From Ophiosphaerella korrae (Eukaryota; Ascomycota; Dothideomycetes; Pleosporales; Phaeosphaeriaceae), in assembly GCA_028456385.1 (NCBI GenBank), contig JALNQF010000165.1, forward strand, positions 1 to 64,000: a stretch of DNA of 64,000 nt, written 5' to 3'. How positions within the stretch are numbered: the first letter of the stretch is position 1; each line of letters starts with the position of its first letter. The notes below the pieces were generated by a model that saw only the letters and a program-made list of their open reading frames with translations, had not been told where the DNA came from and did no database searches. A program made the translations under genes and the position numbers. Shown here piece by piece: positions 37,712 to 49,155 of the stretch.

Positions 37712-38713
37712 GCCATAGAGGACGCTTTTCAGCGACACCCAAGACCACAAAACGTCCCAACGAAGGCAGCTCTACTACAAAAATCCCTCCAAAAGTCTCT
37801 CCCTGCCGTGCTCTCCACCTCGACGTCCTCGACTTTGTCAACATCCATAACACGCAAATTTGCTTTTTCTCAGACAAATTGGTAATGGTGAAAAAGACCT
37901 CGCCCGAGTTCGGGAGGAGAGAATATGACCGAACCTCGTCATTGCAACCCCTTGCAAACGTGGCCACCCTGCGACAGTGTTTCGAAATGGACGACTTCTG
38001 GTATATGCAGTACGACTATTCGCGCTTCACTCTTGAAGAGATTCTCAATATCCACATGCGCCTTGAGGAAAGCCATATACGAATTATTGCAAGCTCGGTA
38101 AAGACTGTAACATTCTCATCCCTCAAATGCACTCTACTGATACTTTAGATTTTTCTGGCAATTCAACACATAGCAAGTGCTGGGATCGTTCACAGCAAGA
38201 TTTCCGTCACAACAATCCGTTTCTGTAGCAGCGGGATACCTCTTCTATGTCCGTACACTCCTTTGCCTAAGAGACCTACGAGCTGAATTTCCTGTAGCAA
38301 ACTTTGAAAATTGTGTTAAAACGAGTCCCGAGAGGGATGCCGGTCACGATCTTGAGGACCTTGGCTCGGTCGTTCTAGAATGTATGAACGGCAGCTCAAG
38401 CGATCATCTGCGAGACAGAGACACAATACGCCAGTTGCGGAAGCAGAGTAAGATGTTTGGCCTGGCGAACGGCGAAGCCTGGAGCGGGCATAAACTTCTA
38501 CTTGACTTTCCTGACCACATGTTCAACGAAGCTACGTCGGTGCCGGCAAAACTTCAAAAACCAGTAAGTAAGAACACTAATGCAGTCAGCACGAACTAAA
38601 GATCCCAGCACAAATATGTCACCAAGGATTTGACCCATGCTAGGCTAGTACCGTTTCTAGAATTGGTACCACTCGAGTGTTTCGCGCTGTGGCGTCCGGC
38701 AGATCCAGCATAG
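37712..38713 (+). CDS. Protein-kinase-like pseudokinase (5' end uncertain)
   Basis: Four exons join in phase: about 37712-38097, 38149-38224, 38274-38563 and 38609-38713. Their order mirrors a kinase fold: a hinge/helix segment (MQYDYSRFTLEEILNIHMRL), the catalytic-loop equivalent GIVHSKISVTTIRF, the DFG equivalent VANFENC, then LEDLGSVVLECMNG (subdomain IX), and a C-terminus LVPFLELVPLECFALW. The HRD Asp is absent (HSK in its place), DFG reads NFE, and no glycine loop or VAIK lysine is visible, so catalysis is unlikely. This fits the fungal families of kinase-like proteins with decayed active sites. The 5' exon is unresolved; introns are GTAAAG, GTAGCA and GTAAGT types. Confidence 0.6.
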
Positions 38714-38845
38714 CCCTGAACGGGGAACATGTTGCAGTTTCCCGTCCTCTGTCTTAGGCTTCCAGTGATCTTGCTTGTTAATTTCTTCGAGAGATATGTA
38801 CATATATACCAATAGACATTGCGCATCTTCTTTGCCATACCAAAC

Positions 38846-39436
38846 ATGTCTCAATCTCATCACACTAACCCACAGTCAGGCGCTGAACCCTCTTGGGACG
38901 AAATGTTCTTTTTCAATCCTACAAGCCAACCTTTCGAGCCCTTCCAAGGCGATGCACAGAATCCGGGTTCAGTCCCTGACATCCTAGGTGGATGCACTCA
39001 AACAGGACCGCTTGTTATCGAGCAAGACCTCTCCATGATCAATGGCAGCTTCACTGGGCTCAATCACTCGGCAGCTCACATGTGTCAACCTTCCCAACCT
39101 TTCTAAATGCAGGGTCAATCAAGCAACTCCACCTTGACAAAGTTTCAACACGAGCTTACGAAAGTGTATTTGACCGTATGGGAGCTGAAGAACGAGTATG
39201 AGCTAAAGATCTGCCACATTGAAAGGTAGCGTCCTTAGAAATTAGAGAAATCTACCACACTAACATCACGAAGCAAACTTGTTGAGGCTCAAGCGACAGC
39301 TCATAGCCTTCGCCAGGATGTGGATGCCCTTAAAGGGTACGTTAAGGTCCTCATGGGGTGTATTGGGGCACTTGCTGAGTTGGCTGCCGACTTAGAGGGA
39401 ATTATACCAAAAGCTAAGGAAAAGGTTAAGGTGTGA
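38846..39436 (+). CDS. Hypothetical coiled-coil protein
   Basis: ATG 38846 opens an N-terminal polar region (MSQSHHTNPQSGAEPSWDE). The middle exon 39113-39225 and the last exon 39274-39436 are linked by a 48-bp intron with a CTAAC branch site. They encode a long helical stretch (ELTKVYLTVWELKNEYELK, then VEAQATAHSLRQDVDALKG), a probable coiled coil. The junction between first and middle exon is uncertain: the frame needs an intron ending at the TTTCTAAATGCAG acceptor (39112), and the donor may be GTTATC near 39013. No family recognised. Confidence 0.5.
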
Positions 39437-39588
39437 CGTGCAAACAGAAAACTAGCTCTCTGCGCACGAAAACCAGATCCTAGGTCGTGTATCAAGTTTC
39501 CCTGTACAATAATCGCGCTTAGTTATATAACACAATACAAAAGGTTAACATTGTATACATATGCCTATTTTATGTTCATACTGAAGAT

Positions 39589-39898
39589 GTGTCGCCTTCA
39601 CTGCCGTACCATGTACGTTTCGCTCAACCAGTCGTTCATTCTGTCTCGAGGAAGCCGTCAAGATCCAAGTTCTTACACATAAATCTACTAGAAGATCATA
39701 CGGATAGGTGCATCGCTTGTGAACCCCTGCTGCACAATCGCACCCCATACCGCTGCCGAAGAGGGGGATTTCTCCGTCGACTAGTGTTGAAGGATGCATT
39801 GCTTCGAAAGGACGGCAAAGTATAGAGCACAAACAGATGCGGTCCACCAGCACGACTCGAGATACCGACCCAGTACTGGGCTGTGATTGCTACGTTGC
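39589..39898 (+). pseudogene. Hypothetical relic with one in-frame TAG
   Basis: One frame from about 39589 reads a Cys pair (CIACEPLL), a basic patch (RCRRGGFLRRLVLKDALLRK), then TAG at 39823. It continues without shift into STNRCGPPARLEIPTQYWAV and ends LRLDY before TAG. Continuity on both sides of a single stop suggests a recently broken gene of unknown family. No antisense model is better. The start codon is uncertain. Confidence 0.35.
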
Positions 39899-39904
39899 GA
39901 TTAG

Positions 39905-41281
39905 ATTATTAGTTTTGGTACGAACAAAACCATAGCTCTTCGGTCTAATGCGAGATGCCTTCCTTTTTTTGGTCTAAATTATCTTATATGATCTGTGCTT
40001 AAGCCGCGCGTGTATGTTCCATGTTGCATGTGGCTGCATGATTCGCCATTTGTACGGCGTCTCTTCAGGAACGTGCATTAGCTGGCATATCGAATTATCT
40101 CGCTTGCGGAAGTAACTGTTCGATTACCGAGCGCATCATAAGACAGGGCTAAGCGCGCCTGCAGGATGATCGAACCTGTTTCCGGTATCCTGGTCTCTCC
40201 TACGCCGTACGGGCAGGCAACGAGATACTCAGACCTTCCAAGTTGAGATGTCGACGGCGGGTGCCGTTCCCGAGGATGCTTATCATGATTCCGTTGGCTG
40301 CACCAGTGCCGGCAATAATTCGTGCGCGCTGCCTCGATGAGCTAAGCCAACATCAAAGTTGCGTGTCTCAACGATGCATTGAAATAATTCTCAAGAAACT
40401 TCATACATGTATGCTTATACTCTGTAAATGATCAAATGGCTTTACAGATGTTCATATCTGCGTTGCGCTGGTGTAGGTGTTGGCGTTGGCTTGGCTAATG
40501 TAGACAGCGCGCACGAATTATTGCCGGCACTGGTGGCCGTGCGGACGACCGTCTTACGGAAACACCGAGCGCGGGCACTATACTACTGAGAGTCCAGCCC
40601 GTACGGGTTAGAAGGGGCTAAGGAACACACAGTCATGGAACGATTATGCCTCACGGATGACAGGAACCCGGCCCCCTTTCGCGTGAACCGCACGGTCACA
40701 AGTACGCCGCGGCATCTAGGTCGGCACGGACCTCAGAATTTGGCCCGTCGCGCTCAATAATGTGGGCAAACGGGGGATCCGGGAAGAAGCGCTCACAGGG
40801 TCAGATTGCTCGCACGTCACGAGACCCCGCACGGCTGACGTACTCACACGGCTGACGTACTCGGACGGCTCAATATCCCGTACGGTCAAAGATGCCGCAC
40901 GGCCTGTCATACCGTATGGTTGGCAGCACCGCACAGTCTGTAGCACCCGCCTGGTAAATGGACACCATACGGCCATCGATTTTGTGGAGATTTGTCCATG
41001 TACGGGCGAGCAAGACCGCACGGGTTGCTTTTGAGTATGGTCACCGCGCCCATTTGGGTGCTTGAATTTGGGTTTCCATCATACCTTGCACGCTCATATT
41101 CCGCACGGGAAGTGAAGGAGGTCATACTAACTTCTAATATAACGTTATGTGTTATTCCGTCGTTTTAGTGTGTACATTCTGTTGACACATGAGGTTGTAC
41201 TGGATCAGGGCTATGACATTCTATAAAATTATTTCTAGGCTATATCTGAGTCTACATATGTTTACAACTAGACTTTCACTT
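39905..41281. other. Intergenic patch with inverted repeat and recurring CCGYACGG words
   Basis: I see no convincing gene. It holds a perfect 29-bp inverted repeat (40303-40331 and 40505-40533). Between 40,196 and 41,107 it has about fifteen occurrences of CCGTACGG, CCGCACGG or one-base variants, including a duplicated ACGGCTGACGTACTC at 40831 and 40848. It lies downstream of the ferric reductase gene. Confidence 0.6.
40303..40533. repeat. Perfect 29-bp inverted repeat around a 173-bp spacer
   Basis: The left arm (40303-40331) begins CCAGTGCCGGCAATAATTCG and the right arm (40505-40533) is its exact reverse complement. The pairing continues imperfectly inward for about 25 bp (GAGCTAAGCCAAC against GTTGGCTTGGCTAA), so it could form a long hairpin or be the remains of a small foldback element. 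Confidence 0.85.
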
Positions 41282-42999
41282 CTAGCTCATGGAGCCGCCA
41301 CGAGTGAACCTCAGTCTGGACATCCTACTCACTGCTGTCTCCACTGGCTGAAACGCGCAATTCGTGAAGTCTATGTCGTGACAGCTCGAACGAACCGCCT
41401 GACGAGCCCGGAGTTCAAACGTTGTGCTTCCGCAGACTGCGCATAGCTTAGCAGTGTTACTATTGAAGATCCTCTCACTTACCCGATATCAGCATATTGC
41501 CGGCTTCCGCTCCCCATTCTTGATCAATGAACCAGCCCATGTCGAGGTTGCTTGACATCGGCAACATTCGCCGTCTCGAATTCCGCTTGGCCATGCTCTC
41601 TTCTACGGTTTCTTCTACCTCGCTAGGATAGAAGACGAAGATCGTGAGAATCTGTCGATGATCCAGATCGTCTAATGCGCCGAGAAACTCTTCTGCCCAT
41701 TTGATCTGGTCTGTGTTTGTCAGGCCAAGCTCGTGGGGCGGAAATAGACGTACCTTGACTCTCTAGAAGCCATGCTATGGTCAGACGTCTGACACGAGCA
41801 GTCTGCGTATTGTGCGCGAGGAGTAGATACCTTGCGGTATTCAGATGGGCTGCAATCCCGATACCGCTGGACAGCAGGAGAACTTTGTCGTAGCTGTCGA
41901 GTATGACGGCGTCAGATCCTCCGTATGGACCGTCAATGAAAGCCCGTGGTAGGCTGTGAGCCATCTTGAGTCTGTGTGTAAAACCATTGTGTGACTGCAC
42001 AATGAGAACCATAGTTTTCGCTCGACCGCTCTCATCATCTATAGTCCACGCGACCATGAAAGGATGAGCTTCCATGATACCGGGGCCAAATGCGCGAAGT
42101 GCTGGTACTGAGAGATAGACAAATTCTCCTGGCTTGACCTTCCAACCTCTTTTCACATCGATGTGTAACTGACACACTTCGCTTGGTGACCCTGGGTGTG
42201 TGTAATAGGATGCAGTAAGGCGACATTGCGGACCCATTCCTATGTTTCGATAAAACACAAAACAGATCCACAGAAGCTTCTGAAATACGAAAAGTCCCCC
42301 AGCAGTCGAAAGGCAAGCTATGGTATATGTATCGAGGCGTGGTATATGAAGCCAAAGCAAGATCATGGCTGCAATTGATCCAAGGGAGTGGATCTGAAGG
42401 AATAGCTCATAAGCCTTACGTCGCACGTAGATGAAAGAGAGTAGTGCTAAACTGCTTACGACCGCTAGCAACTATATTAAGGTGAGACCAATTTGCTGCG
42501 TGGTTCTAGCTAACAAACTTACAGACACATCAATTGGATTGAAACTTGGGCCGCTTTGGAGCATGGCTATGGTACCGTGTATCAAGCCCTCGGTGACGGA
42601 TACTCGTCCAATCCATCGATGGAGGAGATGATGCTCCTGGTGCGAAAGTCGGAAGAATTTGTCCAGTATAATGTTCGATCTGCCTCCTATGTAGAGAAAC
42701 ACAATATTCGTGACGCAAAGCTTCGCAAGGCGAAGAGAAAACTCGACGCGGGTCTGTACGGAAAGTACGCAAACTACGACATTCGCGATGATGAACGCAG
42801 CCAGAACAGCAGCTGTAATGACAGTGACATCTGAACTCCCATTCATACGGGGAACTATCACAGAATAGACTACCCATTTGTAGAAAGACGCCACCAAACG
42901 CTCGCGGACCTTGCCAGCAAGGGATTGCGAGAGTCTCCATGCGAGAAGAACTCCAACAGCAGAGGCATAAGCGATTGTGTAGACGATTATAGTTCTCAT
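41282..42999 (-). CDS. Ferric reductase-like transmembrane flavocytochrome
   Basis: FRE-type enzymes move electrons from NADPH through FAD and two haems across the plasma membrane to reduce extracellular Fe3+ or Cu2+. Four exons are in phase: 42523-42999, 41754-42471, 41483-41710 and 41282-41436 (525 residues, a normal length). Several membrane helices occupy roughly residues 1-215. Two haem His pairs with 13 residues between them are visible: HRWIGRVSVTEGLIH and HSLGSIAAMILLWLH. The FAD site reads HPFMVAWTIDD, the NADPH site LLLSSGIGIAAHL, and the C-terminus has LISVCG. There are no in-frame stops, so it looks functional. Ferric reductases are a typical Starship cargo family, and the next gene leftward in element sense is DUF3723. 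Confidence 0.88.
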
Positions 43000-43435
43000 T
43001 GTTGGGGTAAGGAAGTTTCGAAGAATGGCTGGCTATGAATATGCAACAGAACATTATCTGGGGATCGTAGGGACCTGGATCCATTGACCCAAGCACGGAT
43101 GTTCGCAGCAGACTGTTTCCCGTCCTTTGCTAGGACGTCCAAATTTGGCATACCGTTTGGCGCGGCTCGCTTGCATATTTCACCGCGCCTAATAGGTACT
43201 ATTTAGGACGGGCGCTTACAGTAGTTCTAGAACCAATAAGTAGCTGCGACTAGTATAATGTACTAGTCATGCTTCCCCGCCCACTTTCCCATTCTGAGCT
43301 GGATGGCAACTAGTAGGAAGACAGGTAACAGCTCTCTGGACTTTTGAAGACCCGCTGCAGACTGCACAAAGCCGGAAACCTACTTTTTTCGTATCACTGC
43401 TCCTAGTGCTCGCGTTCTACATCCCTGTGCAAGTC
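43000..43435. other. Divergent intergenic region between ferric reductase and MADS-like genes
   Basis: It is 436 bp between two outward-reading start codons. No repeat or RNA gene is seen. It presumably carries both promoters. Confidence 0.4.
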
Positions 43436-44315
43436 ATGTCCAAATCACCCCCCAAAGATGTAGCTCGCGCCTTCAAGACTCGTTAGGCTGGTATCTTCAA
43501 AAAAGCTGCCGAATTGCACTGCATTAACGAAAGCGTCCGCATATCGATCACAGTAGAAAGACCAGGAGAGACTCCAATTGTATTCTCTACCAAGGAATAC
43601 GGCCATAATTGGCCTCCTTATATGGAACGATATGTACATATACCCGTGAAGAGCTCGAGAGGCGTAACTAAAAAATACCTGTAGGCTGCTAAATATCTTC
43701 CGATCGTTAAGAGAGTATTGGATTACTAGAGTCTGAGTGACATAATCTCAAAGGGCCGTGTTAAGGTTGTTCGGCCTTCATCGCCTCCACCTGCACCACC
43801 AGTGCATCCCGCAACGTCTTCAGCGCCTCAGCCTGCATCAGTGCACTCTTTTCCCACTTCTAGCCCACCAGTACAGTCTATTTCTAGTACTGAGCCGGAA
43901 TACATACCTTCTACCCCACCAGTACAGCCTCTCTGCGCGAACCTGTCAGATTACATCCTGTCTACTGCTCCTGCCACGCAGCCAACGCCGTCTCTATCTT
44001 CTGCCAGCCTACAAATGCAGTCATTATGCACGGCTACGCCGCCAGTACAGTCCCCACCACCTGCCAGTCCACCAGAATACTCCAAACCTGACACCGCTCC
44101 ATCCACGCGCCTCTCCTCGACCACCAACATACCAGTGTCGTTCGCCACCTTTCGCCCGTCAACGCCCGACAAAACTTCACTCAACCAGAACACACAAACA
44201 GCGCCACGTTCTCGCTTCAAACGTCGCGATTCTAAGGCTTTATTCGACGATGAATGGGTAACGTCAAGCATTTTAGCAAGTCGAACCAGAAGTTCCTGTT
44301 CTCTCCCTATCTAGT
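43436..44315 (+). pseudogene. MADS-box-like gene broken by three TAG codons
   Basis: A single frame from ATG 43436 to the stop at 44312-44314 reads through TAGs at 43484, 43682 and 43727. The N-terminus resembles a divergent MADS box (AFKTR, stop, AGIFKKAAELH, then VRISITVERPGE and a WPP motif), compared with the canonical KRKxGLxKKAxEL. The C-terminal half is fully open, Pro/Ser/Thr-rich with repeated PPVQS-type units. All three stops can be CAG or TGG altered by one transition, as in RIP. MADS proteins are DNA-binding transcription factors; this copy is probably dead. The family assignment is moderate. Confidence 0.55.
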
Positions 44316-44472
44316 CATCTCCAAACATAATGTCAAGTCGGACCGCAAGTCCATGTCCCATGACTGCTGCACATTCCATCCTTCCTACCAAACGACAGCG
44401 CTACGAGTAGCACTGCAGACCGCAGACAGTCAATTCATGTACTATATATAAGTTAACTTAGTTAAGCAATCA

Positions 44473-46472
44473 CTAAAGTTCGTCTTCACTCTCTACCACC
44501 TCCATATTCTCGCTCTCGTCTTTCTTCCCGTCCCTAATGACACGACTTCCACTACTATCTTCTTCTGTCAACAATTTTCTTTTTTTCGTGTCCAGTTTAG
44601 CGTAGCGAGGCACTGTCGTCTCATCCGTGACCCTTATGAGAGAAGTGTTCTTTACGGGCATAAGCTTGACGTTACGCTCGTTACTTCTAGACATTATGTA
44701 TTTGTCCACAACATCCTTGGATCCGATAATAATAGTCGTCCCAAAGAGGGCGAAATACTGCAGTATCCAATCTGCTACCATAGAGGCATTCTTCCCAGAA
44801 AGTGTGATAGCTTTTACTAGTGGTAGAAGATGTTTCATCGCTGCGGATATAACGTCCTTAACAACAGTTAAGGCATCCGAATCATCAGGCTTGATTTCAA
44901 ACCAGCATCCAATGACCTAGCCATCAGTCTCATTCGAAGAGGCCACGAAAAGCTCGTACACGCCAAAGCTCATCCTCCATATCTTATAACTGTTAGAATC
45001 CCGTAACATAGACGTAATAGAAGCCTTCGTGGCTTTAGTGGAGACGGCAAACGGGGACGATTGGGCTGCCTGTAATGCATTTGTTCTCTGCAGCTCTTCG
45101 TACCGCTAAAGCACAACGTTGTACTAAGTTCGAAGCTCCTTATCACTACTTTGTGTCTCTGCATCTTCCAATTCTTTACAACGTCTCTTCAAAGAATTAT
45201 TTTCTTAATCGAGGTCCTGCTGTCGCTTGTGCATAGCAGAAAGCTTGATTTCTAGCAACTCGTATCAGTGCTGAAGGTCATCCTTGCTCTTTTGTAAGTC
45301 ATCGTTCTTCTGTAGCATTGTTTTGATCCTGTCGTGCTGTGTGCTATCACTTGCTGTTAGCATTTGCTGAATGCTATCAATGTCCATATCTCCTGATTGC
45401 TGGCTATACGGTTTAACGAGCCTGGGCTCACTAAAATCGTAGTCCTATAGTCTTCGTGAGCGACTACTTAATTAACATTTCTTAGTCTATAACAGACCTT
45501 CAGACTAAATTCGCCAAGAATGCAGCAAGGAAGCAAGCGGCGAGCTACTAGTAAGGTCATATAGTTCTGAGAGTGCAGTTTAAAAAGGGTTAGAAAGAAT
45601 AAGGTCTCTTTATCCTCAATAATATCGCGTTCAAAGGGTCGGCTAATTCGTCTTTCTCTTTCTATACTGACTTCCTCTTAACTATTAGAAGTCTCATTAA
45701 CTATACCTTCTGTTCTGCGATAAGTGGCGTCCACGATTCTCTATACATCAGTGTCAGTGAAACAAGCTACGACCGGATTAGCCTTTTCAAGATACTATAA
45801 TACTAGCTCGGAAGCCGGTTTACTATCTACTAAGGCCTGGGCGTAAGATAATTTAAAGCCTCAAGATATAGCAAGCTCGGTAAGCAGCTTCTATACTACG
45901 GTGTTTAGTCCCTTATATATAGGCTTCATACCTTTACTTTCCTTTCTAGGCGTAAACGTGGTCAAATAGTCGAAATACCGTACAGAAAATACCCAAAGCT
46001 TAAAATATACGACCCGCTTAGCATCAGTCTTAGTTACCTGACTCTTTAATTCGACCTCGTGAGTATTGGAAGAAAGCACCATAACTTTAGAGAGAGCCTA
46101 AAAGTTACCTATAAGGCTCTTCCGGATCGTTCTACGTATATCGTCCCCTATAAGCTGTCTTAGCGCAGCGCATATTAGCTCAACGTATTTAAGCATTTCG
46201 AAGAATAATTTGAGCGAAGGTATTATTCCCCGAAGCGCCTATATCCTATCCTTGATCGTTACACGAACGTGTTTATCGACGATTGTAGGAAAAAGCTCGC
46301 CCTTTCTTATAAGTTCGGTGACAAGGTCTTTGTCGGAGGCGTAATGCTGAGGGGCACGGAACTCTAACAATTCGACTGTCGTCACGTCTACGCATGATGG
46401 TGACACAGCCACATCCCCATACCCAAGAATGCTTGTCCAAAACTTTTCAATATGATCCAGATAAGAGACCAT
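44473..46472 (-). pseudogene. DUF3723 protein relic (Starship-associated family)
   Basis: From MVSYLDHIEKFW (46472) the frame reads TVELLEFRAPQ, then ALRGIIPSLKLFFEMLKYV, a KLWVFSVRYF block and TPRKESKGMKP. These are the conserved blocks of fungal DUF3723 proteins (usual form: IPTLxTFFExLKYLE, QLWLFALR, PRKE). After a probable intron near 45,450-45,590 the frame changes and continues as RLVKPYSQQSGDMDID, a coiled coil and an acidic lysine-rich tail ending at 44473. I count 13 nonsense codons (nine TAG, two TAA, two TGA), all one transition from Gln, Trp or Arg codons, so RIP fits. The function of DUF3723 is unknown, but the family is recurrent cargo of Starship transposons. Confidence 0.75.
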
Positions 46473-46551
46473 CTCCTACTCCTTCCGTGAGAAAAGCCAC
46501 ATTATAAGCGAACAGGATTCGTACCTCTTCGCATTTGAGTACAAGTAACCT

Positions 46552-47109
46552 GTGAAGGGCTCCAAGTTGTACACCTTGCCAGAGACCTGGAACTTCTTTG
46601 AGGATACTACCAGTGGGGCGAGAATTACTAAAGAGGCGTGTCAGGAGTTTCGAAATGTTATGGCGCAGGTAAGGACGTGGTGTGAGTGGAAATTGGAGCA
46701 ACTGAAAAGGTATCAAACATCCCTTCCCCAGCGCTGTTCCTTTACTCCAACTGACTTCCGAATCAGAGAAGCAACCGGCCTACCCACCCTCCCACAACCT
46801 CTCCCGGACTCCGTCCTCCAACAAATCACACCCGAAACGCCGACGCAACTCCTCATCGCCAAGTTGATGTTCTTGACCGATAGACAGCTTTTCAACACCG
46901 CAAAAGGATACTTTGGACTTGTTATCAAAGGGGCGAAGTCTGGGGATCTGGTTTGTGATTTTAATACGGCGACGACGCCGCATGTTTTGCGGAAAGTCGA
47001 AGGAGAGGAAGAGGTGTATGAAGTCGTGGGAGATGCGTATGTGAGCGATTTGATGTATTGTCGGGTGGATGGGTTGGGAATTGAGGAGAGGGATATTGTG
47101 CTTGTTTAG
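46552..47109 (+). pseudogene. C-terminal remnant of a HET (heterokaryon incompatibility) protein
   Basis: An open frame of 185 codons without ATG ends at 47109. Its last 80 residues match the tail found after the HET domain in many fungal proteins: QLFNTAKGYFGLVIKGAK, GDLVCDF, PHVLRKVE, then YEVVGDAYVSDLM. The N-terminal HET domain itself is not found upstream; the frame closes at TAA before 46552 and the DUF3723 relic starts 80 bp away on the other strand. HET proteins trigger cell death on non-self recognition. I read this as a 5'-truncated copy, though a missed exon is possible. Confidence 0.55.
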
Positions 47110-47842
47110 ATGGACAAGTCATCGGGTGTGTGTCTTTAGTAATGCTCGAGGCAATCTGGTTTCCGTTGTTGCACGACTATGGGTCTGATATGTGCAGACT
47201 CCAACATCTATCGGCAAGCAGCCATATCCTAAGCTTGAAAAGATCAATATTAAATTCGGATTTGTTTCATACTACTCATAAATCCCGAAGACAGTGGTCC
47301 CAATTCAACAGAGTAAAAGAAAGTACGAGTGGTCCCAGTCTAACCTGCAACTTGCAGGATGCAACAAGCGTTATGCTCTTCTGCTCTTTATCGATCGGAA
47401 AAATCGCCAACGCCCGAATCATGTTGTTCTTCTCTTCTCTTATTGGTCCTCGTTACAGTGAGTGTAATTGACCTCCACAGCAGCACAAGATTGATGTCCT
47501 TCTCCACATGCCATTCCCACGACTCAAAAGAATTCTTCGCTCTTCTCTTGACAACTCACTATTGCTAGATAGTATGTTCTCGCGAAGACCAATATCGCCA
47601 TCTGTTGTCCGAGCAGGAGACCTGAATCGAGTAGGTAGCAACAGGCGCTCTTGCACTTTCCTTTCCAGATGCACTGGCAGGATCTATCAAAGATGGGAAG
47701 TACCACACAGCTGCAGCAAGTGCACACCTGTCGCAAATGGCTATAAAAAATCGCACGATGCGCCCCATCCTCTCTTCTCCTCTTTGTCCCCAGTACAACT
47801 TCTTTGCTCCCGTACTAAACTTGTCACTCTATTCACTGCACC
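47110..47842. other. Intergenic, no supported gene
   Basis: Only short ORFs with unlikely composition on both strands. A TATAAAA-like word occurs near 47,742, about 100 bp before the ATG at 47843. Confidence 0.45.
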
Positions 47843-48339
47843 ATGCAGTCTGATGCCTTTACTTTTTGGTTTCCGGCATGCTGGACAATGCTCGGCGCCA
47901 TCTTCTCCATCCTCTCTTTTGGACTAGCCGTTCTCCTCGCGTTTCGGGACCACGCAAATACACTTCACCCCCTCATCATGGTGAGTCTACAGACTCTCGT
48001 GATGACGTTCGGATGAGGGAATTCGGAATTGAGTTGTTCGAGCTTTTGGGTTCTCTTGGGAACCAAGCTGCTGAGGCTCAGGGTGACCTTCGTGGGTTGA
48101 GGACCGACGTGGGCATGCTGCAGCGCTCATCTCACGAGACCAACGAAGAGCTCATAAGGTTGATGACCGCGCTGCGCGAGACCTTCACCGATTCCCGAAT
48201 GATGAGCTACGGCCATCGCTCCCCTATCCAGAGAAGGCTCAGGCCTTTCTCCTTTCACGATTTCGTGACTGCCCGTGCCGAAGTCCTGGCCAGGGAAAGG
48301 ATGCAGGCAAACCCCAGTCCATTCCAAGAATTGGACTGA
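47843..48339 (+). CDS. Small membrane protein with helical C-terminus; frame join unresolved
   Basis: ATG 47843 opens MQSDAFTFWFPACW followed by one hydrophobic helix (GAIFSILSFGLAVLLAF). A good donor GTGAGT lies at 47981. The other frame, open to TGA 48339, reads a helical, charged region (GIELFELLGSLGNQAAEAQG) and a basic part (SPIQRRLRPFSFHDF). I could not find an acceptor that joins them in phase, so either the splice differs or there is a frameshift. A separate start at ATG 48013 is possible. Family unknown. Confidence 0.45.
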
Positions 48340-49155
48340 TGACCGCTGCGTCCAGGCAGCGGAGGCATGTCCCTCCGGGGGCATACCTCCCCAGCGATGA
48401 ACTCACACCTTACCGCGGTGCTGGGGTTTAGTACCTTTCGAGGGAAGCCAAGATGAGTTCTCATGTACATAATTCCTTCAATTCAATACAATTCTTGCTT
48501 GATACACCTTGTTTTCGTGGACCGTGGACTGTGAATTGTGAACCGTGGAATGACTGCCCAGCTCTCTGCTGCACAAATCAGAAGTGATGGTGAGCCGGAT
48601 GGTGTTGTTTGCGCCGAAGCCAACTCAGCAGGTCTTAACTTCTCGAGCTTGAAAAATGGTAGGAAAGTGGGTTTTCTGCACATACTATCTCAATGTTGTT
48701 CTTGAGGCGCACGACATGCAACAAACCACCTACCAGCCCAAGAATTAACAAGACCACTTGGAGATCTCCCCCCCAACGCGGAAACCCGAACAAAGCGTCG
48801 CGCCGACTACAATCGCAATCGAAGACAGTGCCTAGGCCTATATATCGTGGGTAATTATGGGTCCATATTTTGTAGTCAATAGCGGCGTCGTGGGAAGTTC
48901 AGAGTCAATAGGTGTCAGGTTAGTGATGCTTCAAACACACCCTCATAGCTCCCACGTTGTCTGCACCTCCCACTTCTCCACACATCCCTCCTGCGTTCCC
49001 CTCCGCGCATTCGCCTCGCAAAATGCATTTGTCTGATACGGTCCCACACTCTGCCACGGCATATCCACGTTCGTGAAGTCCATTCAATGCTCCTATCTGC
49101 GACAACGCCGGGTCCGATGCCCTGAGCAGCTGGACAGAGTAATCAGCCACTCTTA
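48340..49155. other. Intergenic between small membrane ORF and rhodopsin-fold gene
   Basis: It contains a short patch of repeated CCGTGGA/GTGAAT words (48,520-48,550). No coding signal is supported. Confidence 0.4.

Noticed and set aside
42530..43096. 188-codon minus-strand ORF overlapping ferric reductase exon 1
   Set aside because: It is an alternative frame; the ferric reductase frame has the haem histidines and in-phase introns.
47508..47927. 139-codon + strand ORF
   Set aside because: Composition is odd and it overlaps the better ATG at 47843 with a clear membrane helix in another frame.
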